Assembly: GCA_937931785.1 (NCBI GenBank)
Contig: CALHAX010000079.1
Coordinates: 1-39,820, forward strand
Direction of reading: 5' to 3'
From: an uncultured Hyphomicrobiaceae bacterium
Lineage (GTDB): Bacteria > Pseudomonadota > Alphaproteobacteria > Rhizobiales > CALHAX01
Length of the DNA stretch: 39,820 nucleotides
The position numbers and the translations under genes are program-made. This document shows, piece after piece, positions 1 through 10,115 of this stretch. The notes beneath the pieces are model-generated. The model saw only the letters and a list, made by a program, of their open reading frames with translations. It did no database searches and was not told the origin of the DNA. Each line of letters opens with the position of its first letter. The first letter of the stretch is position 1.

Positions 1-1
1 C

Positions 2-532
2 TTCATTGTTTTTGCCGGCTTCATGATGGTCGAGAAATTCGGTTACACTGTTGGCAACATCGTAATGCTGTTCGCGATCAATCACGCGTTCAACATGCTG
101 CTTGCTCCCCAAATCGGAAAACTCATCGGGTACGTAGGTGAGCGTAGCGCTCTGCTGTTCGAATACATCGGACTGGCACTCGTGTTCACGGCTTATGCGT
201 TTGTCGAAACACCCTGGGTGGCGGCATCGCTCTACGTCATCGACCATGCGTTCTTTGCGCTGGCGATCGCGATCAAGACCTATTTCCAGAAGATCGCATC
301 TCCGGAAGATATTGCACCAACAGCGGGTGTTGCCTTCACGATCAACCACATTGCGGCCGTTGGTTTGCCGGTGGCGCTTGGCTATGTCTGGCTACAGAAT
401 CCATCAGCTGTTTTCTTGCTTGGAACCGGTATGGCACTAATTTCATTCGTGCTCGCATTACTGATCCCGCGTGCACCGGTTGAGGGACATGAAACCATTC
501 TGTCGCGCAGTCGGCTGGTTCCGGCCGAATGA
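2..532 (+). CDS. MFS transporter, C-terminal part (5' end outside window)
   Basis: The frame is open from the left edge, so the start and the N-terminal half are missing. The visible part is about 176 residues and carries roughly five hydrophobic segments separated by short charged loops, such as the stretch around GKLIGYVGERSALL, which resembles the cytoplasmic loop between the helices of the second MFS bundle. It ends in a short polar tail. This fits the second six-helix bundle of a major facilitator superfamily permease. Nothing in the visible part fixes the substrate. A choline-kinase-like gene follows 140 bp downstream on the same strand, but no shared function can be claimed. Confidence 0.75.
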   Translation, partial: FIVFAGFMMVEKFGYTVGNIVMLFAINHAFNMLLAPQIGKLIGYVGERSALLFEYIGLALVFTAYAFVETPWVAASLYVIDHAFFALAIAIKTYFQKIASPEDIAPTAGVAFTINHIAAVGLPVALGYVWLQNPSAVFLLGTGMALISFVLALLIPRAPVEGHETILSRSRLVPAE

Positions 533-672
533 GCGGGGACACGGCGCGAAACAGACATGTCGCAATATAACGCCCCTGCGTCGGTGTTGCGCTCGACGTT
601 GACGGGTGAACGCGGCATCTGATCTGAGATCACGTAAACCCCACCTCCACTCACCAATTCCGGTATGCCATC

Positions 673-1566
673 ATGACCCGCTCAAACTCTCACGATCTCA
701 TTCGCTCGCTCCCGATCTGGCGCAGCGATCTGGACATCCAACCGCTCAAGGGGGGATTGAGCAACGAAGGTTACGTTGTCACCGACGACGGCACGCAACA
801 CGTCGTGCGGCTGGGTGACGATGTGCCCGTCCATCACGTGTCCCGTGCCAATGAGGTCATGGCATCAGCAGCGTCACATGCGGCCGGATTTGCGCCCGAA
901 CTGATCTACCATCAACCCGGTCTACTCGTTTTCCAGTTCATTGATGGCAAGACGTATGACGAAACCGACGTCCTCGCGAACACACCGCGCATCGTATCGC
1001 TCATGAAAGAGTTTCACACTCGCATGCCGCATCATGTGGGGGGACCCGGACGTCTGTTCTGGGTGTTCCATATCATCCGGGACTATGCCCGCACGCTTGC
1101 GACCGCTGGATCACGCTTTTCTGACGACTTGCCGCAATATCTCAATTGGTCTGAAGCGTTTGAAAGCGTCCAACCCGCTCTCCCTATTGTCTATGGTCAT
1201 TCGGATCTGCTTCCGGCGAACTTCATCGACGATGGAGAAAAAATATGGCTGATTGATTATGAATACGCAGCATATTCCACCCCGATGTTCGATCTCGCGA
1301 ACCTGGCCTCGAACGCCCGTTTCACGCCGGAGCAGGACATCGCGATGATGACAGACTATTTTGGAACCTCGCCAGACAGGGCGATGTTACAAGGCCTTTC
1401 TGCGATGAAGTGCGCCTCACTCTTGCGCGAAGCCATGTGGAGCATGGTGTCCGAACACCATCTCAGTGCGCCAGGCGTAGATTATGCGGCGTACGCCGAC
1501 GAAATCATGGGACACTTCATGACGGAGCTCGAAAGCTATGAAGACCGCTTCGGCCCGGCCCTATAG
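673..1566 (+). CDS. Choline kinase / aminoglycoside phosphotransferase family protein
   Basis: This 297-residue protein has the protein-kinase-like APH fold. The N-terminal glycine-rich loop is GGLSNEGY (27-34), and the catalytic segment is VYGHSDLLPANF, with His176, Asp178 and Asn183 in the HxDxxxxN Brenner motif. The metal-binding LIDYEYA follows, with Asp195 and Glu197. The spacing and the IDYEYA form match bacterial choline/ethanolamine kinase-like (LicA) and thiamine-kinase-like members better than antibiotic-modifying enzymes. The expected reaction is ATP-dependent phosphorylation of a small hydroxylated or amino compound in the cytoplasm. The ATG at 673 has only a weak upstream purine stretch. 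The substrate is unproven. Confidence 0.85.
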   Translation: MTRSNSHDLIRSLPIWRSDLDIQPLKGGLSNEGYVVTDDGTQHVVRLGDDVPVHHVSRANEVMASAASHAAGFAPELIYHQPGLLVFQFIDGKTYDETDVLANTPRIVSLMKEFHTRMPHHVGGPGRLFWVFHIIRDYARTLATAGSRFSDDLPQYLNWSEAFESVQPALPIVYGHSDLLPANFIDDGEKIWLIDYEYAAYSTPMFDLANLASNARFTPEQDIAMMTDYFGTSPDRAMLQGLSAMKCASLLREAMWSMVSEHHLSAPGVDYAAYADEIMGHFMTELESYEDRFGPAL

Positions 1567-1708
1567 CGCAAACCCACGTGAAACATCTTCGCAGCAAGCG
1601 GCCACGCAAGCCAGGACAACAAGAGCCAAAAGCCCCGCCGTGGCCACACTACGGTGTGAACCACGCGCAGAAGCCCGTGTGTAACAGCTTGCTGAACTTC
1701 AGGATTAT

Positions 1709-2365
1709 TCATCCTTGGAGCCGCGCGGAACCGACATAGTGGAAGCCGACGACCTCCGGCGTGAACCGTGGAACGTACGTGGCGCACTGTTCAATGATCA
1801 AACCGGATCCGGAGATGATATCGACCAAATTGCGATTGATGTTGCAACCTCCCGCCAAAGGCTTCCACCAGGGATTGAGGCGATCCTGAAGTGCCGCTGT
1901 TCGGGGGCTGTCGGACCGACCATGCTCACAGAACAGCAGACGACCCGATGGTTTGAGAATACGGCGCACTTCCATCATGGCTTCTGCTGCATTCGGGATC
2001 GTACAAAATGCGTAAGTTGTAACAACCGTGTCAGCAAATACCGTATCCAGAGAGACAGCTTCTGCGCTTTCAGTCAGAATTTCGACCGGGAATTGCGCTT
2101 CTGCAATCCTTGAAGCCCCCAGCGAGGTGAAGACAGGGTCAGGATCGACCCCGATAACCGCAGTCACTCTGGATGGGTCATACAAAGGAAGGTTGTGTCC
2201 GGATCCGATACCGATTTCGACAACCACACCCTCGGCCAGAGGGACAACTTTCATGCGTTGTCGCCCACAAAGCCGGCAACCGCAAACGGCGCTCACGACG
2301 CGTGGCGAAACGTAACGCTGGAAGAACCCGCGACTGTTGTCCGTCGGCGTACCTGATTCAGACAT
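1709..2365 (-). CDS. Class I SAM-dependent methyltransferase (METTL7/UbiE-like)
   Basis: This is a 218-residue methyltransferase. Motif I is VVEIGIGSGHN (48-58), followed by the acidic strand-2 end GVDPDP. The stretch VRRILKPSGRLLFCEHG is the post-strand-4 region seen in UbiE-like enzymes, and NPWWKPLAGGCNINR resembles the METTL7 group of thiol or lipid methyltransferases. Cys28, Cys30 and Cys33 precede motif I. The ATG at 2365 has GAGGAG about 13 bases upstream. It lies 35 bp after the ferredoxin reductase stop on the same strand and may be co-transcribed with the ferredoxin/reductase pair. The substrate is unknown; phospholipid amines, quinone precursors or thiols are all possible. Confidence 0.85.
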   Translation of the reverse strand: MSESGTPTDNSRGFFQRYVSPRVVSAVCGCRLCGRQRMKVVPLAEGVVVEIGIGSGHNLPLYDPSRVTAVIGVDPDPVFTSLGASRIAEAQFPVEILTESAEAVSLDTVFADTVVTTYAFCTIPNAAEAMMEVRRILKPSGRLLFCEHGRSDSPRTAALQDRLNPWWKPLAGGCNINRNLVDIISGSGLIIEQCATYVPRFTPEVVGFHYVGSARLQG

Positions 2366-2400
2366 AGGTGCTACGATACTCCTCTTTGGTAGAGGTTATC

Positions 2401-3477
<1,077 letters not shown>

Positions 3478-3502
3478 TCACACGTACACCAACGAGAGAG
3501 GA

Positions 3503-3988
<486 letters not shown>

Positions 3989-4073
3989 TTAAGACATTGC
4001 CCGTTGATCCACCAGACAAAAAACAATATCGACATGGCTGATACATGGACGGGTTAACAGTAACAGGCCGTAC

Positions 4074-4469
4074 TCAGTCTGCGTCATGCCGTTGTTCGAT
4101 TGCCGTATGTGTTGCCGCCAGTCGTTCCTGAAGCAGCTCGACATGGCGCATATGGATCGCAGCGCTTTCCTGCATGTCGCGCTCCGCATGTTCTGCGGCC
4201 TGAGCAAGGGCCCAGGCACCAACACCTCGTGCAGATCCCTTGATGCCGTGCGCCGCAGCGTACCACTGCACCGGAATGCCTGCAGCAGCACGCAACTGAT
4301 CCATTTGAACGTGCGAATGTGCGCAAAAAAGCTCAAGCACTTCATTCTGCAATGCCTGATCGCCCAAAGTATATTTGGCAAGATGTTCGAGATCGAGAAC
4401 AGACTGATCACTGGACGTTCCCGAGAAATTCAGCACCGTCTCAGTACGCTCTTTGAGAGTGACAGACAT
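4074..4469 (-). CDS. Histidine-containing phosphotransfer (Hpt) domain protein
   Basis: This 131-residue single-domain protein has the Hpt core AAAHGIKGSARGVGA. His74 is the predicted phosphoacceptor, and the Lys and Gly residues that follow are the usual ones. The rest is helical, as expected for a four-helix Hpt bundle. Such proteins relay phosphoryl groups between response-regulator receiver domains. The frame extends to a TTG at 4520, but the ATG at 4469 has AGGAG 11 bases upstream and is preferred. It is divergent from the GPR-like gene. No histidine kinase or receiver gene is in the window, so its partners are unknown. Confidence 0.82.
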   Translation of the reverse strand: MSVTLKERTETVLNFSGTSSDQSVLDLEHLAKYTLGDQALQNEVLELFCAHSHVQMDQLRAAAGIPVQWYAAAHGIKGSARGVGAWALAQAAEHAERDMQESAAIHMRHVELLQERLAATHTAIEQRHDAD

Positions 4470-4900
4470 GGACACAGACGCTCCTGAGGATTTGTAAAGT
4501 CCCCCCGAATCTGCGTTCAACCCTGCTAATTAAGGGTTAAAATGCCGGTTTCCAGCTACGCCCAAATCCCCTGCTTCGAAAGTCAAGACGCATCAGTGTG
4601 GGTGTGATCGCTATCCACCACAATCCTCATGAAGAGAAGATCGTACACCGGCGTGTTTTGGCCGCAAACGTTCCATAAGCCTGCTGGAATGGCGTAGAAG
4701 CGCATAAATGTGCGTTCTGCATTGGCAAGCTGGTACAACGACGGTAGATCAACTGTTGATGGCCGTCGTCCAACGATCTGCTTGCTGGGCCGCCTGAGTA
4801 TTTTGGGGTATGCAATCCTGACGGCAGAAAAAGTGTTGAGAGCCCTTTTATCTGTTATTACATAAGGTTGCAGCAGGGCAGGACTGGATTCGTCCGGGGC
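4470..4900. promoter_or_regulatory. Divergent intergenic region between hpt and GPR-like gene
   Basis: This 431-bp stretch holds no convincing gene. At 4530-4540 the sequence TTAAGGGTTAA contains, on the minus strand, TTAACC, which equals one half of the CtrA site TTAA-N7-TTAA. The second half is not at the right spacing, so this is only a half-site candidate. A sigma70-like promoter facing the GPR-like gene is listed separately. The overlapping minus-strand open frame at 4583-4921 starts inside the opposite gene and shows no family features. Confidence 0.4.
4836..4864 (+). promoter_or_regulatory. Candidate sigma70-type promoter for the GPR-like gene
   Basis: TTGAGA (4836-4841), a 17-base spacer and TACATA (4859-4864) lie 36 bp before the ATG at 4901. 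The -35 element is close to consensus and the -10 element matches it moderately. Position and spacing are right, but it was found by eye only. Confidence 0.35.
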
Positions 4901-7507
4901 ATGAGTCAAGACACACAACACGCGAAAGACGCAGACAGCGCGGCAGGTGATGCCGCTGCTGCCGTTTCTCTTGACGAACCGAAGCCCGAAACGGGTTTAG
5001 AGACATCATCCTTGCAATATGACACTTCTGCCGCGTCCTCATCCGATGCACTGGAACCGACCGTTGGTCCGGTCCCTGTTCGCCGCGTCGGGCGCCGGCG
5101 CGCAGCCGGGCCTTCGCGCACATCGGCTGCCGCAAACGACGATGTTCCGTCAATTGGCGGACTGATCTACGCACTGCAGCAAAAGCCCTCGCGTCGCCCG
5201 TTCAAGATTGCGATGATCATGTCGGCCATTTGGGCCGCAGTGGGCACCCTGCTCGTCTGGCTTACGATTGCATCTGACCTTGCGATCGACATTCCGCTAT
5301 CCGAAGTGCTTGCACGTCCACAAACCATTCTGATCGCAACGTCTCTACTCGCACCGATTGCATTATTCTGGTTCATGGCGGTGCTCGTCTGGCGCGCTCA
5401 GGAGTTACGCCTGATGTCATCAGCCATGACGGAAGTCGCTGTCCGACTGGCAGAGCCGGACAAAATGGCAGAGCAGTCCGTTGCATCCCTCGGCCAGACC
5501 GTTCGTCGACAGGTGATGTCGATGAACGACGCGATCAACCGGTCGCTTGGGCGTGCTGGTGAGTTGGAAGCCCTTGTGCACAATGAAGTGGCCGCACTTG
5601 AACGGTCGTATCACGAAAACGAAGTTCGCGTGCGCGGGCTGATCAACGAGCTTGTCAGCGAGCGCAAATCGCTTACCAACAATTCCGATCGAGTGAGTGA
5701 CACCATTCGTGGCATCGGGCTGGAAGTAACGCGGGAAATCGTGGCCGCCAGTGAAGTCGCTGCCAAAGCGCTGTCCGGCGCAACAACAACGTTGACGCAG
5801 GAAGTTCAGAAATCCGGCAGTCAGCTGACGGCACGCATCCAGGCAACAAACGATCAGACGGCGCACCTGATGTCAGAGAGTGGAAACTCGCTTCTCGCAT
5901 CGCTCGGCGACATGAACAAGCGGATCGGCGTCGAGGTTCCGGCACTTCTGGACAAGCTCTCCGGCGAGCAGACCCGCCTGACGAAGATTGTCGAGGGTGC
6001 TGGCCGTAATCTGGCCGCCCTTGAGACAGCACTTGGCGAACGCGTGGAAAGCCTGGAAGGATCGCTCGGTGAGAAGACCGAGGTGCTGCGTGATACGCTG
6101 CAAAACAAGCTCAAGGATTTCGACGACACATTTTCCGACAAGGCGCGCCAACTTGATGCTGCTATTGGCGAGAAAATGGGGCAATTCGACTCATCGATCA
6201 CCTCCAAGGCCAAGACATTCTACCAGGCTCTCGACAAGGCCGGCTCCGAGATCGATCGAACCATGCTGGAACGTACCCGCTCAATCGAAACGAACATGCA
6301 GCGCGCAGCAGGACAAATAGAAAGCCAAATCCAACGGCAGACGACGCATCTGGATGCCAGCATGCAACGCCAGGCTGCCCAGGTCGATGGGACCGTCGCC
6401 AAAGGTATCGAAGCGGTGCAGCGTTCAAACGAGAATATCACGACGCAGTCATTGCGCACACTCGATGGCCTGTCACAGCAGGGCGAATCGTTACGGGATA
6501 TTTCTGAAGGTCTCCTTGGGCAAATTCGTGATCTGACGGAACGCTTCGATCAACAAGGCCAGTCGATTATGCGTGCAGCCCATGATCTGGAATCCTCAAG
6601 TTTCAGGATTGATACCGTGCTCGAAGCGCGTCATGCAGAATTATCAACTCTGCTTGATGACGTTTCCTCCAAGGCAGAACTGTTGGACGGTGCGATGCGA
6701 TCGCAGAGTGATGGCCGCTTGAACAGCGGCGCAAACCTGCGCGAGCGTTATAACCGTGCCGCACAGGAAATGGTACGCGATCAACGATCAGCACCGCGCC
6801 CGACACGTACGTCCTCAAATACGAGCGAAATCGATCAGATGCGGTCGAAATTGCGCAGAGAACTGGATCACCGGCCTGAAAACGACGGAGGACCTTCGGA
6901 AGCCGCCCTGCAGGAACAATTGCACGCTCTCGAAGCGCTGTCGAATTTCAGTGCCGAACAAGCATCATCGCGACAAATACAACGCACAGCCCCTGCCCAG
7001 AGCACACGATCTGAGCAGAGGCAATCGCGCCCTGCCCCCCAGGACAACCGTAACGTATCGGGTGCCGCATCAAACGAACGCTGGAGCCTTGGCGATTTAC
7101 TCTCACGCGCATCTGACGACATGCCGATCCCCGCGCCCGTTGCGACAAGCAACCAGTCCAATAATGACAGCAACAACGTTGCACTTGATCTGAAAAACAT
7201 GGCCCGTGCCATTGATATGCAAACAGCCACCGACATCTGGTCACGCCTGAATGCCGGAGAACGCAATACGCTCAGTCGATCCATCTACACGATGGACGGT
7301 CAAGTAACGTTCGATGAGATCGGACGACGGTTCTCCTCTGACATGGCATTCCGCAATACCGTCAGCCGCTATCTCGTTGATTTTGAGCAACTGCTCCGCG
7401 AAGTTGACCAAAACGACCACGGTGGCAATATCGTGCGCAACCACCTGGTGTCAGACATGGGACGCGTTTATCTCCTTCTCGCACATGCGAGCGGCCGTCT
7501 GGCGTAA
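4901..7507 (+). CDS. Membrane-anchored coiled-coil protein, Growth Pole Ring (GPR)-like
   Basis: This 868-residue protein has four parts. Residues 1-95 are Ala/Ser/Pro-rich and include an Arg-rich patch RRVGRRRAAG. Two transmembrane helices lie near 101-125 and 141-164. A long helical coiled coil (about 190-600) contains Gln/Glu/Lys-rich repeats such as GEKTEVLRDTLQNKLKDF, of the kind databases label apolipoprotein A1/A4/E-like. A low-complexity Gln/Ser/Pro linker leads to a compact C-terminal domain (about 768-868) with GERNTLSRSIYT and FDEIGRRFSSD, ending LLAHASGRLA. That last domain resembles the C-terminus I recall for GPR proteins of Hyphomicrobiales, which mark the polar growth zone and are far longer (about 2,100 residues in Agrobacterium). 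The ATG at 4901 is preferred over an upstream TTG at 4868. The GPR link is inference from architecture and recalled motifs. Confidence 0.72.
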   Translation: MSQDTQHAKDADSAAGDAAAAVSLDEPKPETGLETSSLQYDTSAASSSDALEPTVGPVPVRRVGRRRAAGPSRTSAAANDDVPSIGGLIYALQQKPSRRPFKIAMIMSAIWAAVGTLLVWLTIASDLAIDIPLSEVLARPQTILIATSLLAPIALFWFMAVLVWRAQELRLMSSAMTEVAVRLAEPDKMAEQSVASLGQTVRRQVMSMNDAINRSLGRAGELEALVHNEVAALERSYHENEVRVRGLINELVSERKSLTNNSDRVSDTIRGIGLEVTREIVAASEVAAKALSGATTTLTQEVQKSGSQLTARIQATNDQTAHLMSESGNSLLASLGDMNKRIGVEVPALLDKLSGEQTRLTKIVEGAGRNLAALETALGERVESLEGSLGEKTEVLRDTLQNKLKDFDDTFSDKARQLDAAIGEKMGQFDSSITSKAKTFYQALDKAGSEIDRTMLERTRSIETNMQRAAGQIESQIQRQTTHLDASMQRQAAQVDGTVAKGIEAVQRSNENITTQSLRTLDGLSQQGESLRDISEGLLGQIRDLTERFDQQGQSIMRAAHDLESSSFRIDTVLEARHAELSTLLDDVSSKAELLDGAMRSQSDGRLNSGANLRERYNRAAQEMVRDQRSAPRPTRTSSNTSEIDQMRSKLRRELDHRPENDGGPSEAALQEQLHALEALSNFSAEQASSRQIQRTAPAQSTRSEQRQSRPAPQDNRNVSGAASNERWSLGDLLSRASDDMPIPAPVATSNQSNNDSNNVALDLKNMARAIDMQTATDIWSRLNAGERNTLSRSIYTMDGQVTFDEIGRRFSSDMAFRNTVSRYLVDFEQLLREVDQNDHGGNIVRNHLVSDMGRVYLLLAHASGRLA

Positions 7508-7881
7508 TCCGCGCAGTGAGATGACCTTTTGCACGCTCGAGCCTGCCACCGTTAAAATTGCAGTATCGAACATCACGCGCTTTGCCTGATATCAATTCCC
7601 GCCGATGTCCATGCGTGCAGCCTCTACAGAGCGTTTTGCTTTGGATATCAGCGTGGGTACGTCTGGCGCCAGAAAACAGGTATGCGGTTTATGTTCGAAG
7701 AGCACCTGTTTCAGCGATGCTGTGGCCTATAGCGCGTCTGATGCAAATGGAATCATGACGCGACGCCCAAGGTAACTCCACAGACATCCCGGTGCCTCCA
7801 TTTAAGTCGGACACACCCTGGGTCTTGAGAGCGGCATTTTTAATCCGGCTCACACTGCACCTCAGAACACCCTGACGACCG
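7508..7881. other. Intergenic region without a recognised gene
   Basis: These 374 bp separate the stops of two convergent genes. Short open frames in both strands have no start with a ribosome site and no recognisable composition. The only structure seen is an imperfect inverted repeat at 7733-7762. No U-tract terminator was found for either gene. Confidence 0.5.
7733..7762. repeat. Imperfect inverted repeat, possible dispersed intergenic element
   Basis: CGCGTC (7733-7738) pairs with GACGCG (7757-7762), and TGAT (7739-7742) pairs with ATCA (7752-7755), with one bulged base and a 9-base loop. Hairpins of this general form (CGCGTNCTGAT with a complementary arm) are common dispersed intergenic elements in Hyphomicrobiales, as far as I recall. 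No T-run follows, so it is a poor terminator candidate. Only one copy was noticed in the window. Confidence 0.35.
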
Positions 7882-8682
7882 TCACAAACGACCCGTACTC
7901 CCACGACGTCCTATTAACAAATCTGGACTGACAGGTGGACGTGCATTCGGGTCGGTTTCGCGTTCGTCGGTTTGCGTATCGCGTAACGGCAGATCGTTTT
8001 CATCAGGACGCTGCTGTTCCTCACGGCGGAACCGTGGACGTTGTGGGACCGAGCGCCGGGCGTTGACCTTCATGCGCACTCGACCAGCCCACGCGGCCAC
8101 ACGTGGTAAAACATCCCGCATACTCGCGTTCAACGCCAACACGCCGGATTCTGCATCATCACGCAGCGCACGTGTCTCATCCGTGAAATTTCGTTCGACA
8201 ATCACGCGGGCGCGTCGCTGATCGATAAGCCGCACATAAAGATTGACCTTGGCAACAGGCGCACTGTTTTCCAGCTCAACATGGAACGCGCGGATTTCAG
8301 TTGCCACAGACACATCCGCATCAAGTCGTTCGCTACTACTGGCAACAGCCGCGAATTTCCCAGACCGCCCCAGCGCTTCAATCATGCGCGCTTGCACCAA
8401 CCGTGGCAGTTGATCCGACCAGGACGCTTTGCCGAAATATCTGATTTCCGCTTGCGAGGGACGAATGGCAATTCGGTCCCCTGCGAGGGAGCGCAGAGCA
8501 ACAGGCTCGTTCACAACGAGCTGCAATCCACGGCCACGATGGTTCTGTGCTTGTACGGCACTGGCAACCGACATGAGGTCATAGGTTTGTGGCGGTTCAG
8601 CAGGACCAACGCGCGCAAGCGCACAACCAGCAAGCACAAGCGCTGCCGTCGCACATACCGTGACTGCACGCAAATTGCTCAT
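7882..8682 (-). CDS. ABC transport auxiliary lipoprotein, PqiC/YmbA-like
   Basis: This 266-residue lipoprotein has a signal peptide ending in the lipobox LAGC, with Cys20 as the lipidation site. The following region, with QTYDLMSV and LQLVVNEPVALRSLAGDRIAIRP, is typical of the auxiliary component found with MCE-type ABC systems (the PqiC/YmbA superfamily). It is expected to sit in the periplasm, anchored in the outer membrane, and to contact the MCE protein. The last 60 residues, from about 205, form a Pro/Arg/Asp-rich tail likely to be disordered. It is the last gene of the Mla-like operon, 59 bp after mlaD. Its ATG at 8682 fits the signal peptide exactly. Confidence 0.85.
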   Translation of the reverse strand: MSNLRAVTVCATAALVLAGCALARVGPAEPPQTYDLMSVASAVQAQNHRGRGLQLVVNEPVALRSLAGDRIAIRPSQAEIRYFGKASWSDQLPRLVQARMIEALGRSGKFAAVASSSERLDADVSVATEIRAFHVELENSAPVAKVNLYVRLIDQRRARVIVERNFTDETRALRDDAESGVLALNASMRDVLPRVAAWAGRVRMKVNARRSVPQRPRFRREEQQRPDENDLPLRDTQTDERETDPNARPPVSPDLLIGRRGSTGRL

Positions 8683-8741
8683 GCGTCTGTCTGTTGTCCC
8701 TGCCTACAGTGCGTGATTTCGCTCCGGCGCATCACGTGATT

Positions 8742-10067
8742 CTATTGGGGATTGTATTCTGGTACGGGGGAGCCACCAAACAGCAAACGCTGTGGATTAC
8801 GGTCTAATCCGTCAAGAACCCTATCGAGATTACGCGCGAGTCGGCGTCCGTCCCGCATGAACAGTTCCAACTCGGCAAGGCTGCGTTTGGTGGATCGTGT
8901 CAGGCTGTCGGCATTCTTGCCGAAACTGTTCTCGATCTGGCCCGAAAGCTTACGGAACGACGCGATGGCTTCGCGGGCATCAGCCAGCATTGATGTGCCG
9001 TCCTCGGAGCCCATGAACGTACTCACCTGATCGAGTGTACGATCCATTTTGACGGCGGTCAGCTTGAGTTGAAGTGACAACGCCTGCACATCCTTGAAAA
9101 TGTTGTCTACACTGCCTTTATTGCGATCCAGTGATGCCGTGAACGCTTCGACATTGCTGACAGTTTTGGTGATCCGGTCCGCATTTTCATCCACAAGCTT
9201 TTCGACCCGCGCAACCACTTTGCCCGCGTCCTTGAGCATCTGACCAGTGCCTTTGAGTTCTTCTGTCACCTGTCTGACGTTTCCGATCACCGTCGTTATT
9301 TCACTCTTGTTGGTAGCCAATTCCCCCGTGAACGCTTCAACATTGTCCAACGTCTTGGCGAGACGGCTTTCATTCGATGAGACAACGTTGTCGAGGCGAT
9401 CGACCAAAGCTTGTGCGTTATCCAGCAGTGGCTCGATCTTCTCGAACTTCTTTGCGAGGCTGCGCACGTCACGAATGACGCCGGTGATATTTCCCTTGTT
9501 GGCAGCCAGTTCACCAGAGACAGCCTCGATGTTGTTGATCGTGCGGCGTATGGGTTCACTATTGGCGAGCAGGATCTCGTTCATGCGGCTGATGGCGGTA
9601 TCCGCATTTCCAAGCACCTTCGGGGCAGCTTCAAACAGACCGGCTGCCGTGCCGGGTTCGACCGGAATGCGTGCCTCTCGACGTGACGTTGACGCTTGCA
9701 GGATCGGCATGTCCTGTGTGCCTGCCGTTAACTGGATCGATGCGCCTCCCGTCAACCCCTTGCGTGCAATCCGGGCGCGTGAGTTTTCACGTACAGGTGT
9801 CGATCGCGCAATCTCAATCATGACACGGACACGTGTTGTATCAACCGCATCGATATTCAACGCGCTAACGCGTCCAACGCGTACACCATTGAACAGAACT
9901 GTTGATCCCCTCACGACACCATCCACCGGACCAGGGAAAAGGATCGCGTAGGATTTTGCTCCAGCTCCGGCACCAAAGTTGTTGATCCAGTACAAAAAGC
10001 CGAATCCGGACGCCAAAAGTCCGAGCACGCTCAGGCCAATAAGAAAGTGGTTGGCACGGGTTTCCAT
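8742..10067 (-). CDS. mlaD: MCE-family lipid transport protein, MlaD-like with long helical tail
   Basis: This 441-residue protein carries phospholipids or related lipids across the periplasm as part of an ABC system. A single N-terminal transmembrane helix (about 8-28) is followed by one MCE domain (about 38-120) with the GSTVLFNGVRVGRV signature. After it comes about 280 residues of predicted coiled coil, far longer than the tail of E. coli MlaD (about 183 residues in total). The tail contains three copies of a 63-residue unit beginning near residues 167, 230 and 293, recognisable by TINNIEA, TLDNVEA and TVSNVEA. The ATG at 10067, with GGAG six bases upstream, is preferred over a GTG at 10070. 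It follows mlaF after 48 bp. Confidence 0.9.
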   Translation of the reverse strand: METRANHFLIGLSVLGLLASGFGFLYWINNFGAGAGAKSYAILFPGPVDGVVRGSTVLFNGVRVGRVSALNIDAVDTTRVRVMIEIARSTPVRENSRARIARKGLTGGASIQLTAGTQDMPILQASTSRREARIPVEPGTAAGLFEAAPKVLGNADTAISRMNEILLANSEPIRRTINNIEAVSGELAANKGNITGVIRDVRSLAKKFEKIEPLLDNAQALVDRLDNVVSSNESRLAKTLDNVEAFTGELATNKSEITTVIGNVRQVTEELKGTGQMLKDAGKVVARVEKLVDENADRITKTVSNVEAFTASLDRNKGSVDNIFKDVQALSLQLKLTAVKMDRTLDQVSTFMGSEDGTSMLADAREAIASFRKLSGQIENSFGKNADSLTRSTKRSLAELELFMRDGRRLARNLDRVLDGLDRNPQRLLFGGSPVPEYNPQ

Positions 10068-10115
10068 CACGGTCTCCGGTTCAAGTACTGTGGCATGGGA
10101 CGCAGAACATGGATG

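Noticed and set aside
1567-1708. Terminator or small gene between the convergent kinase and methyltransferase genes
   Set aside because: Only short complementary patches around GTGGCCAC-like sequence; no stable stem with a T-run and no start with a ribosome site.
4583-4921. Open frame on the minus strand in the hpt-GPR gap
   Set aside because: It would start inside the opposite gene without an ATG or ribosome site and has no family features.
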